NCBI RefSeq assembly: GCF_026745355.1
Contig: NC_079202.1
Location: forward strand, 3,896,692-3,960,691
Length of the DNA: 64,000 nt
Reading direction: 5' to 3'
Source of the DNA: Beta vulgaris subsp. vulgaris
Taxonomy: Eukaryota; Streptophyta; Magnoliopsida; Caryophyllales; Amaranthaceae
This document shows, piece by piece, positions 50,791-63,835 of this stretch. The notes beneath the pieces are model-generated. The model had not been told where the DNA came from. It did no database searches and saw only the letters and a list, made by a program, of their open reading frames with translations. The stretch's first letter is position 1; each line of letters begins with the position of its first letter. A program made the translations under genes and the position numbers.

Positions 50791-51502
50791 ATGTTCGGTT
50801 TTTTTTTCTTAAAATGCATGTTGAATCTCCGAATAATAAAAGTGCTTCGTTTTTTTCGACTTGCTAAAAATGTTGTCAGTGGTTCGTTGTTGCCATCCAC
50901 AAGTGTTTGTCATTTGGGTCAGGATTGGTGGTTCACGGTTGCAACAATAGAATATGTAGTTTTTTGGGAATTTGTGCTAAGGGACAAAGTGACTCAAGAA
51001 GTTTTGATCATTGACGGGACGGTGAAAGTTTTCATGGTTGGGACGTATGTTTTTCGGTTTTGCAAACTGGAGGTGTGTTCAAGAGCTCAACTTGTTTGGC
51101 TCTATTTTTAGCTTGACATTCATCTTAACGGTCCTTGCCTTGACAACTTCAAATCTGAATGCGGCACCGCAGTTGCATCTAGGGGTTTTCAGCACGTCCG
51201 CTCATATGCGGTTCTCCTACCTCATGGATAAACCTGAATTACTCTCGAACGAGAGAAATGAGTCACAATGGAGTATGACTCTTCAAACGATTATGAGCCC
51301 AGCATCCCAAGAGATATCAAATTTTTGGGATTGCTCATGCGGCGTGACGCGACGCTCGCTGTTGGTTGTTCGTTGTCCCGATCGTGAATGTCATCCGCTT
51401 CTTCTTCCACTTCCATCAGCTATCCGAGGTTGGAATCCACCATCACAAGCACTGACTAGCGATGCCCTCGTTTCTAAGGGACTTTTTATCGGTTTTAATT
51501 AA
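50791..51502 (+). other. Unassigned overlapping open frames
   Basis: Two overlapping frames (50791-51111 and 51038-51502) encode 106 and 154 residues with no domain I recognise. The second has a hydrophobic stretch near residues 20-40 (FGSIFSLTFILTVLALTTS) and a Cys-rich patch. Base composition is less AT-rich than the surroundings. It could be a gene remnant or a retroelement scrap. No splice-consistent model was found. Confidence 0.25.
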
Positions 51503-51932
51503 TTTTGTGTTTACGTGGAATGTATGAGCTCATAAAGCTCCTTTAGGTTTGTTTGCTTGGCTTAGGTTTGGTTATATTATCAGTAGGTTGTATTTACTCT
51601 TTTAATTAATGCACGATAAAGTTATATTAATAAATTGGAAGAACTTGTATATAAAATTCAATTATTGAATATGAATAAAGTGGAAGAGTTTGCTTTATAT
51701 AATAGAGGCGACCGAATAATAATTAATATTTATATTTTAAAATATAATCAGTATATTAATATGAAATTCAAGTTTTTATTTTTCTTTTGATTGTGTCACT
51801 CATCAAGTTATATTGCCAATTTAATTTTTGATCAGAGTTCTTCATACATATGTAAGAAGAGGAAACCATTCTCCTTAATTTAATATTTAATTAATTAAAA
51901 TTTAAAATTCAATTTCATTGTTAACTTGTTCA

Positions 51933-51965
<33 letters not shown>

Positions 51966-53120
51966 TATACACATATATATATATATAGGAAGAAGAAACA
52001 ATTATTCAATATATATGGCAATTTAAATTCATCAAGCGTATATCATATTTTTTGTAAGGAGGATACCATCTTACACCCGTTTCACTTATATAACAGAGAT
52101 TGGTACTATTCAGCGTCCTTTATGATACCAATTGAAAATACGTGGATACCACTCCATTTCATAAAGTCTATTTTAAACTCTACCACATATATATACCTAT
52201 CTATAAGAAATCTTAATATTTCCTAAATCAAATTTTAGAAAACTTCCAGTCGTGTTTAAAAAAATGTTATTATATAATCGAGGAAAGAACTAAAACACTG
52301 CTCACATCTATTTTGACCCAGAAGACATACTCTAAGCTCATACACATAATTAACACATAGTGAGAACAAGTATCATCATTTTGCTGGATGTAGGTAGCTC
52401 TTTTAGCGAACATGGCCAAGTATTAGGACACAAATTATAGGATGAACGTAGCTCAACAAATAAAATAGTATCTACCTAGGTGGAAAGGAATGTAATCCGG
52501 AAAAGATCATATTAATATTAAGAATAAAATGATGGAACAGGTCTATTTACACATAGATTAACAAAGGAGAATGTAGGTAGCAATTCTAGCAAACAGGAGT
52601 ATGATTGGCAACCATAAGAATTATAGACGAACAAAGCAAGTACTTGAATTGCTCAGTCTTAAAAGTAAAATAGGCCTTGCACCCTCAAGATGAGGCCAAG
52701 AAGATGAAGAGGGACAACCGAGTCATCGATATAATTAACGCTTTTTTATTTGCATGTTAGATTTATTTTCCTCTTCAGTTTGACGTCATAGTAGTCCAAA
52801 AAAGAATCATTACTATCAATTAGCAAAGGGAATATAGTGATTACAATGGTCAGAAGTAAAATTTACAAATTATAAAACATCCGAATTTACATTGGATAGA
52901 TTGATTATATACCACCTCCCATCATTACATAAGAAAAAATATAGTCAAGTAGGGTCTTGTTTGATTCTTCTGCATGCGAGGAATTCAAATATCAAAATTT
53001 TAGAATTTTTACTTACACCTAATAAGAGATATTAACGTTCAAAGAAGTGTTTCGACAAATGTAAAGAAGCAAATGACGCAACTAAAAAAATACACAAGTA
53101 GGATGAAATAATATGTACGG
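51503..53120. other. Intergenic, AT-rich
   Basis: It contains a TA-rich microsatellite (about 51933-51988) and no supported gene. The frame running across the microsatellite is an artefact. Confidence 0.5.
51933..51988. repeat. TA/CA dinucleotide microsatellite
   Basis: About 56 bases of TA repeats interrupted by ACACAT. Confidence 0.9.
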
Positions 53121-53320
53121 GTTAGGCCTTTCTCATTGTTATAAGTTTATAACGAAAGCAATTAATCAACGAAGAATTCAAGGACAATCGACACACGAAT
53201 TTAATATGGTTCACTAATAATGTGTTAGCTATATCCACGAGCAGAGAAATAACGATTTTATTATCTATTAGGAGATATAGTACATATTGCAGAATATGGA
53301 GGCAAAAGTTAATTAGAAGG

Positions 53321-54307
53321 TGTTGTATAATTGGAGTAACACTCGAAGTATACAAGTTTAAAAGGTTTTCAACTAGCAATGGCACTGAGCGTGGCACTGA
53401 GCATGGCACTGAGCCTGGAGGGTAATGGGATAAATTAGACAAACAACGACTTGAATCCACAAGGTTGATTGAATAGCAACTTCTAAACTACTTGGATAAG
53501 TCACACCACCAAGCAATCTAAAAGGTCCTAAGATCACAAACTAACTTGCTAAGGTTAGTCAAGCATAGGCGAATTCAAGTGTTTCCAATCCAAGAAACGA
53601 AATGAAGACAAGTGTGAATACTCACGGTTTTTCAGTCATAAAATTCTCTAGTTGTTCTCATTGATCTCAATTGCTTTTATAGTACAACCTAAGTATTACA
53701 ACTGAAGTTTTTCGTAATTAGAATAAAAGAAATAAGCCACGAAATTAGGGCCACTAACAGTACTATTAACCGGTACTAACTAACAACTAGAAAGCTGAAA
53801 ATCCTAGCAACTAACTCCTACAAATAAGGCGCCTTCTTCAGCATGTTGCACGCCCCTTTGAAAGTTAGTTATAATCTCCATGATGCACGTCCCACCTTCC
53901 TACAATCAAGGGAGTTTGATGAAGATGCTTGGCTGCCACTTCACACGTCCATGCTAAGTGATTCAAAAGCCTTCCACTTCTTTTGCACGTTCTACGCCAC
54001 GCCCTCCATACACTCCTTGTTTGTAGTAACTTAATTGCATATCATTACATCCTACTCGAATGAATTACATAGCTAACTGATTACATCAATCACTTACATA
54101 ATCCGGATAAAACAAAAACTCTAACTTATTCAATCTCTAAGAACAAGAAAGAAAATAAAGCACTAAGAAACCATACTAACAAAGGACTCTAAGGAAGAAT
54201 CAATGCTAGTAAGAACCGGACTTTGAAAGATAGAATGAATGGTTTCTCCAACCACACTAATGAACTTGTAGTCCTTAACAAGAAGCAATGAAGAGGCCAC
54301 GCCATCA
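53321..54307 (-). repeat. 3' LTR of minus-strand Gypsy element
   Basis: A 987-bp LTR. On the plus strand it runs TGTTGTATAATTGGAG to GCCACGCCATCA. It is preceded by the target duplication GAAGG (53316-53320). On its inner side the minus strand shows a purine-rich tract (AAGAAGAGGAGGA, about 54308-54320). It is nearly identical to the other LTR, differing by a few substitutions and one indel of about 10 bases. Confidence 0.95.
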
Positions 54308-57300
54308 TCCTCCTCTTCTTGAGAGAAGTTTGACCTCAAACTTGGAATAGAACCTTCATCCTCATAAAAAGGACTAAGATCACTTACATTGAATGTTGCG
54401 GAGACTCCATAATCACAGGAAGTTCAAGCTTGTATGCATTATTATTCACCTTGGCAAGAACTTTAAATGGACCATCACTTCTAGGACTGACTTTGGAACG
54501 TCTCTTTGAGGGAAATCGTTCCTTGCGCAAATGGATCCAAACTAAATCTCCTGGATTGAATTGTACATCTTTTTTCTTCTTGTCCATACGTCGCTTAAGT
54601 GTTTCATTTGCTTTGATAATCCTTGCACGAACTACCTCATGTAGCTTCTTGATTTCCTTGGCTCGTTCATGAGCGACTTGACTGAATTTGTTGTGAATAG
54701 GCAAAGGGGAGAGATCAAGAGGAGTGCAAGGGTTGATGCCATAGACAATCTCAAAAGGACTCAAACCTGTGACCTTATGAGGAACTCGATTATATGCAAA
54801 CTCTGCATGAGGAAGCATGTCTTCCCATTGACGAGGACTCTTGGTAGCCAATGCCCTAAGCAAAGTACCTAAGGTGCGATTGGTCACCTCAGTTTGGCCA
54901 TCCGTTTGAGGGTGGCTAGAAGTACTGAATTTGAGCTTGGTTCCCATTTTCTTCCACAAAGTTAACCAAAAGTGGCTTAAAAACTTTGTATCTCTATCAC
55001 TTACCATGCTTCGAGGGATTCCATGGAGGCGAACTACCTCTTTGAAGTACAACAATGCTGTTTGAACCGCATCATGAGTGGTATGGCTTGGAATAAAGTG
55101 AGCCATTTTGAGAATCTATCAACGACCACCATGATAGCATCCTTGTGGTGTTGAGTTCTTGGCAGCCCTGTGATGAAGTCGAGGCTTATATCTTCCCAAG
55201 GTGCTTGAGGAGTTGGTAATGGCATGTAAAGGCCTTGGGGTAGAGAATGACCCTTAGCTCTTTGACACACTAAACACCTTCGAATGAGATACTCAACATC
55301 ACGCATTAGCTTTGGCCAATAAAAGTAATCACTCACCATTGTTGTAGTCTTTTCAATGCCGAAATGCCCTGCTAGGCCTCCTTCATGGAACTCCTTGATT
55401 AGAGTTTCTCGAACACTATGCTTTGGCACGCACAACCGGTTCTTTTGAAAAGAAAACCATCAAAGATGTGATAGTCTCCTTGAGCATGAATTTGACATTT
55501 CTCCCATAAGTCACCAAAATCAGGATCATCTTTGTAATCTTCCTTCAATACTTCAAGGCCAATGACTCGACCTTTCATGGATCCTAGCAATGCATACTTC
55601 CTTGATAAAGCATCAGCTCCTTTATTCATCTTCCCAGATTTGTGTTTGATTACAAAATGGAAAGCTTGAATAGTCTCGACCCATTTAGCATGCCTAGGTT
55701 GAAGCTTTTGTTGGCTTTGAAGGTACTTGAGAGCCTCATGGTCAGAATGAAGAATAAACTCCTTGGCTATCAAGTAATGGCGCCAATGTTCAAGGGATCT
55801 CACAAGGGCATAGAATTCCTTGTCATAGGTGGAATATTTGCGTTTTGCCTCGTTGAGCTTCTCACTAAAATAGGCTAGTGGTCGTCCATTTTGAGAGAGA
55901 ACTGCCCCAATACCTACTCCGGATGCATCACACTCTACTTCAAAGATATCTTCGAAGTTTGGAAGAGCAAGAACAGGAGCCGTAGTGAGCCTCCTCTTGA
56001 TTTCTTCAAAGGCAGCTTGGGCTTGATCATTCCATTGGAATTGCTTCAACTTGGTTAGCTCGGTGATTGGTGCCATGAGGGAGCTAAAGTCTCGAACAAA
56101 CCTCCTATAGAAGGAAGCTAATCCATGGAAGCTCCTAACTTGATAGATGGAGCTAGGAACCGCCCAATCTTGGATGGCTTGGACCTTCTTTCATCTACTT
56201 CAATACCTGCATGAGAGACTAGAAAGCCAAGAAAAGTTACTTGGTTAGAAAAAAAATGGCATTTCTCCAAGTTTCCATAGAGTTTTTCTCCTTCAAGCAC
56301 TTCGAACACTTGTTGCAAGTGCCCCACATGTTCCATCTCAGTTTGGCTAAAAACCAATATATCATCAAAGTAGACTACCACGAATCTACCCAAAAATGGC
56401 TTCAAAGTTTGGTTCATAAGCCGCATGAAAGTGCTTGGAGCATTCGACAAGCCAAAAGGCATCACTAGCCATTCATACAAACCCTCCTTTGTTTTGAAGG
56501 CTGTTTTCCACTCATCTCCTTCATGTATTCGGATTTGATGATACCACTCCTTAGGTCTATTTTAGAGAAGACCTTAGCACCATGTAAATCATCCAATAGA
56601 TCATTTAACCTAGGGATAGGAAAACGATACTTAATGGTGATTTTATTGATGGCCCTACTATCAACACACATGCGCCATTCTCCATTCTTCTTTGGAACAA
56701 GTAAGGTAGGTACAGCACAAGGGCTTAATGACTCTCGAATCATTCCTTTAGATAACAACTCCTCCACTTGCCTCCTAATCTCCTCGGTTTCCTTAGGGTT
56801 GGTCCTATAGGCTGGTTTGTTGGGAAGGCTAGCACCGGGGATAAGGTCGATTTTATGTTGTATGTCACGCTTTGGAGGTAGGCCAGGGGGTATTTGTGGT
56901 GGAAAGACGTGAGCATATTGATCAAGTAAAGGCGTGAGTAAAGGGTGTGTTGGCTCTTGTGGTGTTGGTATGTCGTCTAGGCCACTCAAAATCAACTCCT
57001 TGAATGAGTTGTATTCTTGATAATCAGATTTCATCAAAGTGGTGAGGGATAAGGTTTTCTTGTTTTGATGGCTTTGTTTGTCGGGTAGCTTGGGAATGAG
57101 AGGGGTAAGGGTGATTCTTTTGTGATCTTTTGTGAAGGAATAAGTGTTTTTATAGCCATCATGATTCACTCTTCTATCAAACATCCATGGTCGTCCAAGG
57201 AGCACATGACAAGCGTCCATGGGAATTACATCACACCACAACTCCTCTTCATATGTTCGACCAATACTAAAGGAAAGTAAAACTCGTGAAGTTACATGTA

Positions 57301-58702
57301 ATCCTTTTCCTTGATTAAGCCATTGAATTATATAAGGTGCGGGATGAGGGTTGGTTGTTAAATTAAGCTTAGTTACAAGAGTTTGAGAAGCAACATTGGT
57401 ACAACTTCCACCATCTATAATCAATGAACATACCTTTCCTCCAATGGTGCATCGAGTGTGAAAGATAGCTTCTCTTTGGAGCTGGTCCTCTTGGATAGGT
57501 AGACTACTAAGGTTGCGTCTCACCACCAAGCATTCACCTTCATCTGGCCCAACAACTCGTCCTTCTTCATACTCCTCTCCGGATTCCTCCTCCTCTTCTT
57601 GATCAGCAAATACATCCTCCAAGGCTTCATATTCCGCAAGGCTGATCACCTTCTTGTTAGGACACTCAGTTGCAATGTGCCCTAGTCCTTGGCACCTATA
57701 ACATCTCCTTGGTGCCTTGCCTAAGGAAGGAATAGTGTCGGGTTTTGTGTTTGGTTTAGGATATAAGAGGTAGGTTGGTTAGGCTTTTAAGTTGTAGAAG
57801 TTGGCTTAGGATATGGTGTGGTTTTGGTAAAGGTGCGTGAGGCTTCCCATTTACCTTTGCCTTTAGTTTGTGTTGGCGCTCCACCTTGGGCTAATAAGAC
57901 TAACTCCTCTAATGTAGTGTAGGCGTGAAGCTCCACTACATTGGCTATTTGAGGCTCCAATCCTCCAAGGAAACGAACCAAAGTTTGTGGTTCATCCTCC
58001 CTCACATCACACTTCATCAAATAGGCTTCAAATTCTCGAGCATAGTCCTCCACTCGAAGTTCCTTGTTGCAAATGGTGGAGCTTAGCAAAGTTCTCTTGA
58101 ACATAGTATGTAGGAAGAAATTTTTGCTTGAGGAGTTTCCTCATTTTCTCCCACGTTCTCACCTTCTCCTTGCCCATCCTTTCTCTCTTGGTGCATACAC
58201 TAGCCCACCAAGTAGAGGCGTACTTGCGTAGCTTCAATGCAACAAGTTTAACCCTCTTTTCTTCGGGAACTTGCTTGTAATCAAAAACTCGTTCCACGGT
58301 TCTTAGCCACTCAATGAAACCATCCGCGTCAAGTCTACCATCATAGTCAGGGATATCAACCTTGATATCATTAGAATGTCCATAATTGGTGACTCCTCTT
58401 GGAACGGCATTTCTTTGCTCAAAATTGAGCAAGGTACGCTCGCTCTCTTCATCCGAGTGATCTCTATCTTGATCGCCTCGATTGATTCTTAGTCTCAATG
58501 AGAGTTGTCTAACTTGGTCTTGCAACAACTCCATTCTAGCATTAGACTCTCTCTTTTCTTCCTCTAGGGCCTTGAGGAATTCTCTCCAATTCTCCGGGGG
58601 GTCATTGGATGCAGCCATAGGTGGTGGTGGGTGTTTGGTTGTGTTTGGGCGTGTGTTTGGGGTGAATTTAGGTTAGGAATTATTGTAGCTCTGATACCAA
58701 GA
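54308..58702 (-). pseudogene. Ty3/Gypsy gag-pol, frameshifted
   Basis: Read from 58702 down, the PBS (TTGGTATCAGAGC, complement of 58688-58700) comes first. Gag is at 58618-57787, with FIEWLRTVERVFDYKQVPEE and YASTWWASV. A CCHC-type knuckle lies near 57700-57660 (CYRCQGLGHIATECP). Protease is near 57390 (LIIDGGSCTNV). Reverse transcriptase is at 56880-56150, with [26 protein letters not shown] and YFDDILVFS. RNase H follows at 56000-55600 ([20 protein letters not shown]). Integrase is at 55435-54600, with the HHCC part, then WEDISLDFITGLPR and VSDRDTKFLSHFW. A GPY/F-like C-terminus (SDGPFKVLAKVNNNAYKLEL) comes last. At least six frame changes break it. No chromodomain was seen. Most coding blocks are otherwise well preserved. 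Confidence 0.93.
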
Positions 58703-59680
58703 TGTTGTATAATTGGAGTAACACTCGAAGTATACAAGTTTAAAAGGTTTTCAACTAGCAATGGCACTGAGCGTGGCACTGAGCATGGCACTGAGCCTGG
58801 AGGGTAATGGGATAAATTAGACAAACAACGACTTGAATCCACAAGGTTGATTGAATAGCAACTTCTAAACTACTTGGATAAGTCACACCACCAAGCAATC
58901 TAAAAGGTCCTAAGATCACAAACTAACTTGCTAAGGTTAGTCAAGCATAGGCGAATTCAAGTGTTTCCAATCCAAGAAACGAAATGAAGACAAGTGTGAA
59001 TACTCACGGTTTTTCAGTCATAAAATTCTCTAGTTGTTCTCATTGATGTCAATTGCTTTTATAGTACAACCTAAGTATTACAACTGAAGTTTTTGATAAT
59101 TACAATAAAAGAAATAAGCCACGAAATTAAGGCCACTAACAATACTATTAACTAACAACTAGAAGCTGAAAATCCTAGCAACTAACTCCTACAAATAAGG
59201 CGCCTTCTTCAGCATGTTGCACGCCCCTTTGAAAGTTAGTTATAATCTCCATGATGCACGTCCCACCTTCCTACAATCAAGGGAGTTTGATGAAGATGCT
59301 TGGCTGCCACTTCACACGTCCATGCTAAGTGATTCAAAAGCCTTCCACTTCTTTTGCACGTTCTACGCCACGCCCTCCATACACTCCTTGTTTGTAGTAA
59401 CTTAATTGCATATCATTACATCCTACTCGAATGAATTACATAGCTAACTGATTACATCAATTACTTACATAATTCGGATAAAACAAACAACTCTAACTTA
59501 TTCAATCTCCTAAGAACAAGAAAGAAAATAAAGCACTAAGAAACCATACTAACAAAGGACTCTAAGGAAGAATCAATGCTAGTAAGAACCGGACTTTGAA
59601 AGATAGAATGAATGGTTTCTCCAACCAAACTAATGAACTTGTAGTCCTTAACAAGAAGCAATGAAGAGGCCACGCCATCA
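58703..59680 (-). repeat. 5' LTR of minus-strand Gypsy element
   Basis: A 978-bp LTR matching 53321-54307, followed by GAAGG (59681-59685), which pairs with the left GAAGG. On the minus strand it starts TGATGGCGTGG and ends ATACAACA, two bases before the PBS. The frame near the end of pol (VASSLLLVKDYKF) runs into the matching LTR, so the 3' coding end probably overlaps it. Confidence 0.95.
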
Positions 59681-59685
59681 GAAGG

Positions 59686-60649
59686 ATTATATAGTACCAT
59701 TCTAATTAACCTAAAATGACTGGACCTAAATCCGAAACCGAAACAGAAATGGTTTACTAAATCACATACACCGAATTTAACGTGTTTGGCTAACAATATG
59801 TTGATGAGACCCCCGTGCTTGGTTAAACCTAGCACCAGAAAATTCAAGGCATACTTAAACAAATATCCACCTTGACTTGAATTCTCTCACATACAACAAA
59901 TGCACTAGATGCAAAAATAATTGCCAAATGTACCCGGATTTTCCCAATTGCCTTAGAATTTCCCTAAGAACATGAGCAATGGGGGTGGGTTTTGGTTCTT
60001 CTAGCAAAAAGTAAAGCTAGCTTTACTTATGTTTACTATCGAAGCAATTGGCCCTTGGAGTTGGTTGGTCTAGATTGCCAAATCAACTATGCCTTTGATG
60101 GCGCGCATAACAACGAATGACATGATGTCGTGTGTACAATATTTGCTTTATTGTTGTTGTTTTTTTGTTTCGTACAAGATTGTTTTTTTTTGTTTTAAAG
60201 TAAATTAAAAAAATCAGCTTACAATTTGTTTAAAAAAATTATAGTTTCAACTACACTTTTTTTATTTATAAATCGATCCCAAATCTGATTTTTTTTTAAC
60301 CATATTTTTCTCAACCTATTTTTCTATCTAATCATTCTCGCCTAACTGAAATTATTAAAATGTATATGAAATGAGTAATATATCACTAATTAAAATATGA
60401 ATACAAATTATCTACTATATATAAGAATAAAAATATTTTGGAGAGGAAATAAAGTAAATGATAAAGTATAGCAAAAGTAAGAGAGAGAACTAGAAAAGTC
60501 AAGTAGGACTAAACCACCTATTATGAGAAAAAAAAAAAGACGAATTGGTGGGAAGTTAATGGGATGTGAGGTGTAAGGAAGAAAGGAGAGAGAATGAAAA
60601 TAATATAAATACCAACAAAAGCTCACCCACCCATTATACATACTCTAAG
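59686..60649. other. Flank of the Gypsy element, AT-rich
   Basis: The phrase CCGAATTTAACGTGTTTGGC near 59773 resembles CGAATTTAATATGGTTCAC near 53198 on the other side of the Gypsy insertion, so an older repeat probably surrounds it. No gene was seen. Confidence 0.4.
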
Positions 60650-60945
60650 GGCCCAAATTAACAGCTTAGAACATTGAGCAAGTCCAAACAATGTTGGAAC
60701 TTGCCATGCAAAACCGGTATGGTAAACATATCAGCAAGACTATCAGCAGCACCTACTTTCATCACTTTATTTCTTTCCTCACTTCTTAAAAAATGATATC
60801 TCACATTATATGCTTAGTCCTCTCATGATGTACTTGATACTTAGCTAGGCATATTGCACTCAAAATATCACAATTCACAATATCATCACAAAAAGACCAA
60901 GGTAACTAACTAGTCTTTTGACCATATTCCCTCTTTAGCATCTTC
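60650..60945 (-). pseudogene. Copia RNase H end fragment
   Basis: The minus strand reads ICLAKYQVHHERTKHIM, then VMKVGAADSLADMFTIPVLH, then KFQHCLDLLNVLSC. This is the end of Copia RNase H (family: YQVHHERTKHIDVRYHFIRE, ADMFTKPV) with stops. The rest of the element is absent. Confidence 0.75.
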
Positions 60946-60959
60946 TGTTAACGCGGCTA

Positions 60960-63835
60960 CTACAAAAAATGGAAAATAATAATGTTGATATAGGCTTTAT
61001 ACAATGGCAAAAATATGAAAAGTTTTTCGCGCTCCCGTCTTCTCTCGGCACAAGCTTAACCTTGCTAAAATTGCACCGTCGCCATGGCAGGATCATCGAA
61101 AGTAAAGGCGAAGAAACAAGATCATCAGAAGAAAAAGAAGAGGAATGGTCCATCTGGATTAACTGAAGAAAGGAAGGAGAGACCTATAGGCTATATAGCT
61201 GAGATTCATGGTTCTTCATGATGGTGGAAACACCCATATTTAATGAACTTCTTTCACCAATTAACGAGGTCGATACATGAATTGCAACAACAACATAAAG
61301 ATAAGTATATGTTATCAGAATGGTTGACCGTTATGAAGAAGGCTCATAGTAGAATATAAGCAATTGATCATGGTGTGCCTCAATCTCGAATTTTAATCCA
61401 TGATTTTGAAAAAGTTCAATCAATCAATGTTGATGAAATTACTGTTAATGAAGTTGTGAATGAACCAAAATCAAACTACACAATTAAAATTGATTTTGAT
61501 GATGTTAAAGATGATATTACGTATTGGGAGAATATGATTGTTTGCTATGTAATTGGGGCGAATCCACCTTTCTGAGTAATAATGGAAGCGTTTATTCGAA
61601 GAATGTGGGGGAAATTGGGAATTGATAAGGTTGCTGCAGTAGGGAAGGGTTTGTTCATAGTAAGAATAAAACTATAGAACAAAGAGATGCAATCCTAGCT
61701 GAAGGTTTTCAATTCTTTGGTAGTGGTAAAATCATGGTATCCTGATATGAAGTTATAGAAGGAGAAGATAAAACAGGTTTTTTTTTTTTGGATACAATTG
61801 CCAAAACTAGAACTGAAATATTAGGGAGAAAAATGCTTGTTTAAGCTAGTTTATGGTATTGGAAAGCCTGTTAAATTGGATCAAGCCACAAAAGCCAAAT
61901 AAAGATTGAACTTTGTAAGAATTATGGTAGAGGTAAAGGTGGATCAGATGTTTCCAAAATCTATCTGTTTTGAAAATGAGAAAGGAAGTGGGATATGAAT
62001 GGAAACCAGCAACATATGAAAAATGTCATGTTTCTTGGGAATGAGGTAAACCAATGTAATCAGGAGAAGAGAAGCGGATGCAAGTATGGGTTATGAAGAA
62101 AGTTCATGAGATAGATAAAGATGATTTCAAATTGTTGTCGGAGGTGGATCTTAAGAAGCGTCACCAATGGTTCTTGTCCAAATCAGGAATTCTTTTGCAA
62201 CGCTGAGGCAGGGGATCCTAATGAAGTAGAGGAGCCATGAAGGAGAAATAGATGATTTTCACTATCTAGAACATGAAGAGAATTCAGACCAGGATGGTGA
62301 ACCTCATGATGCCCATGGATAATATCTTATCATGGAATATGAGATGGCTAAATAGTAGACAAAAACAAGTTGAGGTAAAGAACTTAATTATTTATCACAA
62401 TGTAATATTGTTTAGCTTTCTTGAGACTAAGCTAAAATCACACAATATGCATGATTTATACCTAAATATGTGCCTTGTATGGTGTTTTCCTAGTAGTACA
62501 ATATGGCATAATAGTGGTAGAATAGTATGCATGAAATCCAACTGCATTCCATGTTAATATCTTGTTGAGTCTTGCTCAATTAATGCATATTGAGGTGATA
62601 ATAGTGAATGGTGGTCAGAAATTTCATTGTTCATTGCCGTTTGGTCATAATGATAGGAAGGATAGGAAGGTGTTCTAGGAAATTCCAAGGAGGTGCTTTG
62701 GTGATTATGGGAGATTCAAGTGCCATAATCATGGAGGGTGAGATAGATAGTACACCTTAGAACATGTATGGAGGCTTGTAATATGGTGGATGTGAAGGCC
62801 ACTAGGCAGTTTTTTTTGCTTGGAAAGTAAACAAGAAGGTTAGAATAGGGTGTACTGCAAGTTAGATAGATTAGTAGCTAATGAAGAATGGATTCAAAAT
62901 TGGTCTACGTCAGAAGTGATGTTCATCCCAAAAGAAGATTATGGTCATTGCCTAGTTATGATTTTGTCCTATCCTTATTAATATAGGTTCTTCAACATGT
63001 GGAGCAGATCACAAAAGTTTATGGAGATTGTTAGAAGAGGGTGGGGTAAACATATTACAGGCACAAAAATGCTTTGGGTAGTAAGATAATTAAAGTTGTT
63101 AGAGGATGAATTGAGGGATTAAATTTAGAGTAGCATAAGGATGTGTCTCTCCAAAATACTAAATGATATCAGGCCATGTTACCAGTGCAGCAGGAAATGC
63201 AGCTTGATTCTACAAATAGTGAGTTGATAGCTCGGGAAATTCATTATAGACAGGAGTATCAGAGAGTTCATCATAATTATATTTCTTTCCTCCGTCAAAA
63301 GGCAAAGGTTAGATGGGCTGAGAAAGGTGATGAGAACACAAGAGTGTTCCATCAAAGTATCAAGATAAGAAGGGCGCATAATAGGGTTAATATAATAAAA
63401 AATGATATAGGAGAGTGGGTTTCAAGACCAAAAGAGGTCACACAAGCTTTGTTGCAGTTTTATCAAACTCTGTTGGGCAGTAGAGGTGAGACAAGAATAA
63501 TTACATTGACAATTATTTACAAAGGGAGGGCGCTTACTGATGAACAATAACAAATGCTTCATCTTAATTTCACCCCTGAAGAAAATAAGAATGCTCTCAA
63601 GAGACTTTTTCTTCAAGAAAACGTGGGACATAATTGGTGCTAATGTTATTGCTACTATACAAGATTTTTTCAGACATGAAAAGCCTTTTCAGAAATGCCC
63701 TTTAACTGCTGCTATAGACCTATAGCCTGCTGTTCAGTGATTTACAAAACCATTACTAAGCTTATAATTTATACAAAGTAAGGAAAAGTTCTTCCTGCTT
63801 TGATTTCTCCAACCCATGGAGCTTTTGATAACAGG
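60960..63835 (+). pseudogene. Decayed LINE: ORF1, endonuclease, RT start
   Basis: A start codon at 61084 opens a Lys-rich ORF1 leader (MAGSSKVKAKKQDHQKKKKR). The DUF4283-like region follows at 61500-61960 (YWENMIVCYVIGANPPF, RRMWGKLGIDKVAAVGKG, WIQLPKLELKY). The endonuclease starts near 62309 (ILSWNMRWLNSRQKQVEVKN, LFSFLETKLKSHNM). The RT approach region lies at 63176-63550 (FLRQKAKVRWAEKGDENTRV) and the early RT at about 63600-63720 (FFKKTWDIIGANVIATIQDF). The catalytic RT core is absent: the match breaks off near 63835. Many stops occur. The element is not cut by the window edge but by unrelated sequence. Confidence 0.8.

Noticed and set aside
51918..52226. 102-residue frame across the TA repeat
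   Set aside because: The N-terminal half is the translated microsatellite; the rest has no domain.
53843..54034. 63-residue frame present twice (also 59214-59405)
   Set aside because: It is identical in both copies because it lies in the two LTRs of one Gypsy element. No sign of a real gene.
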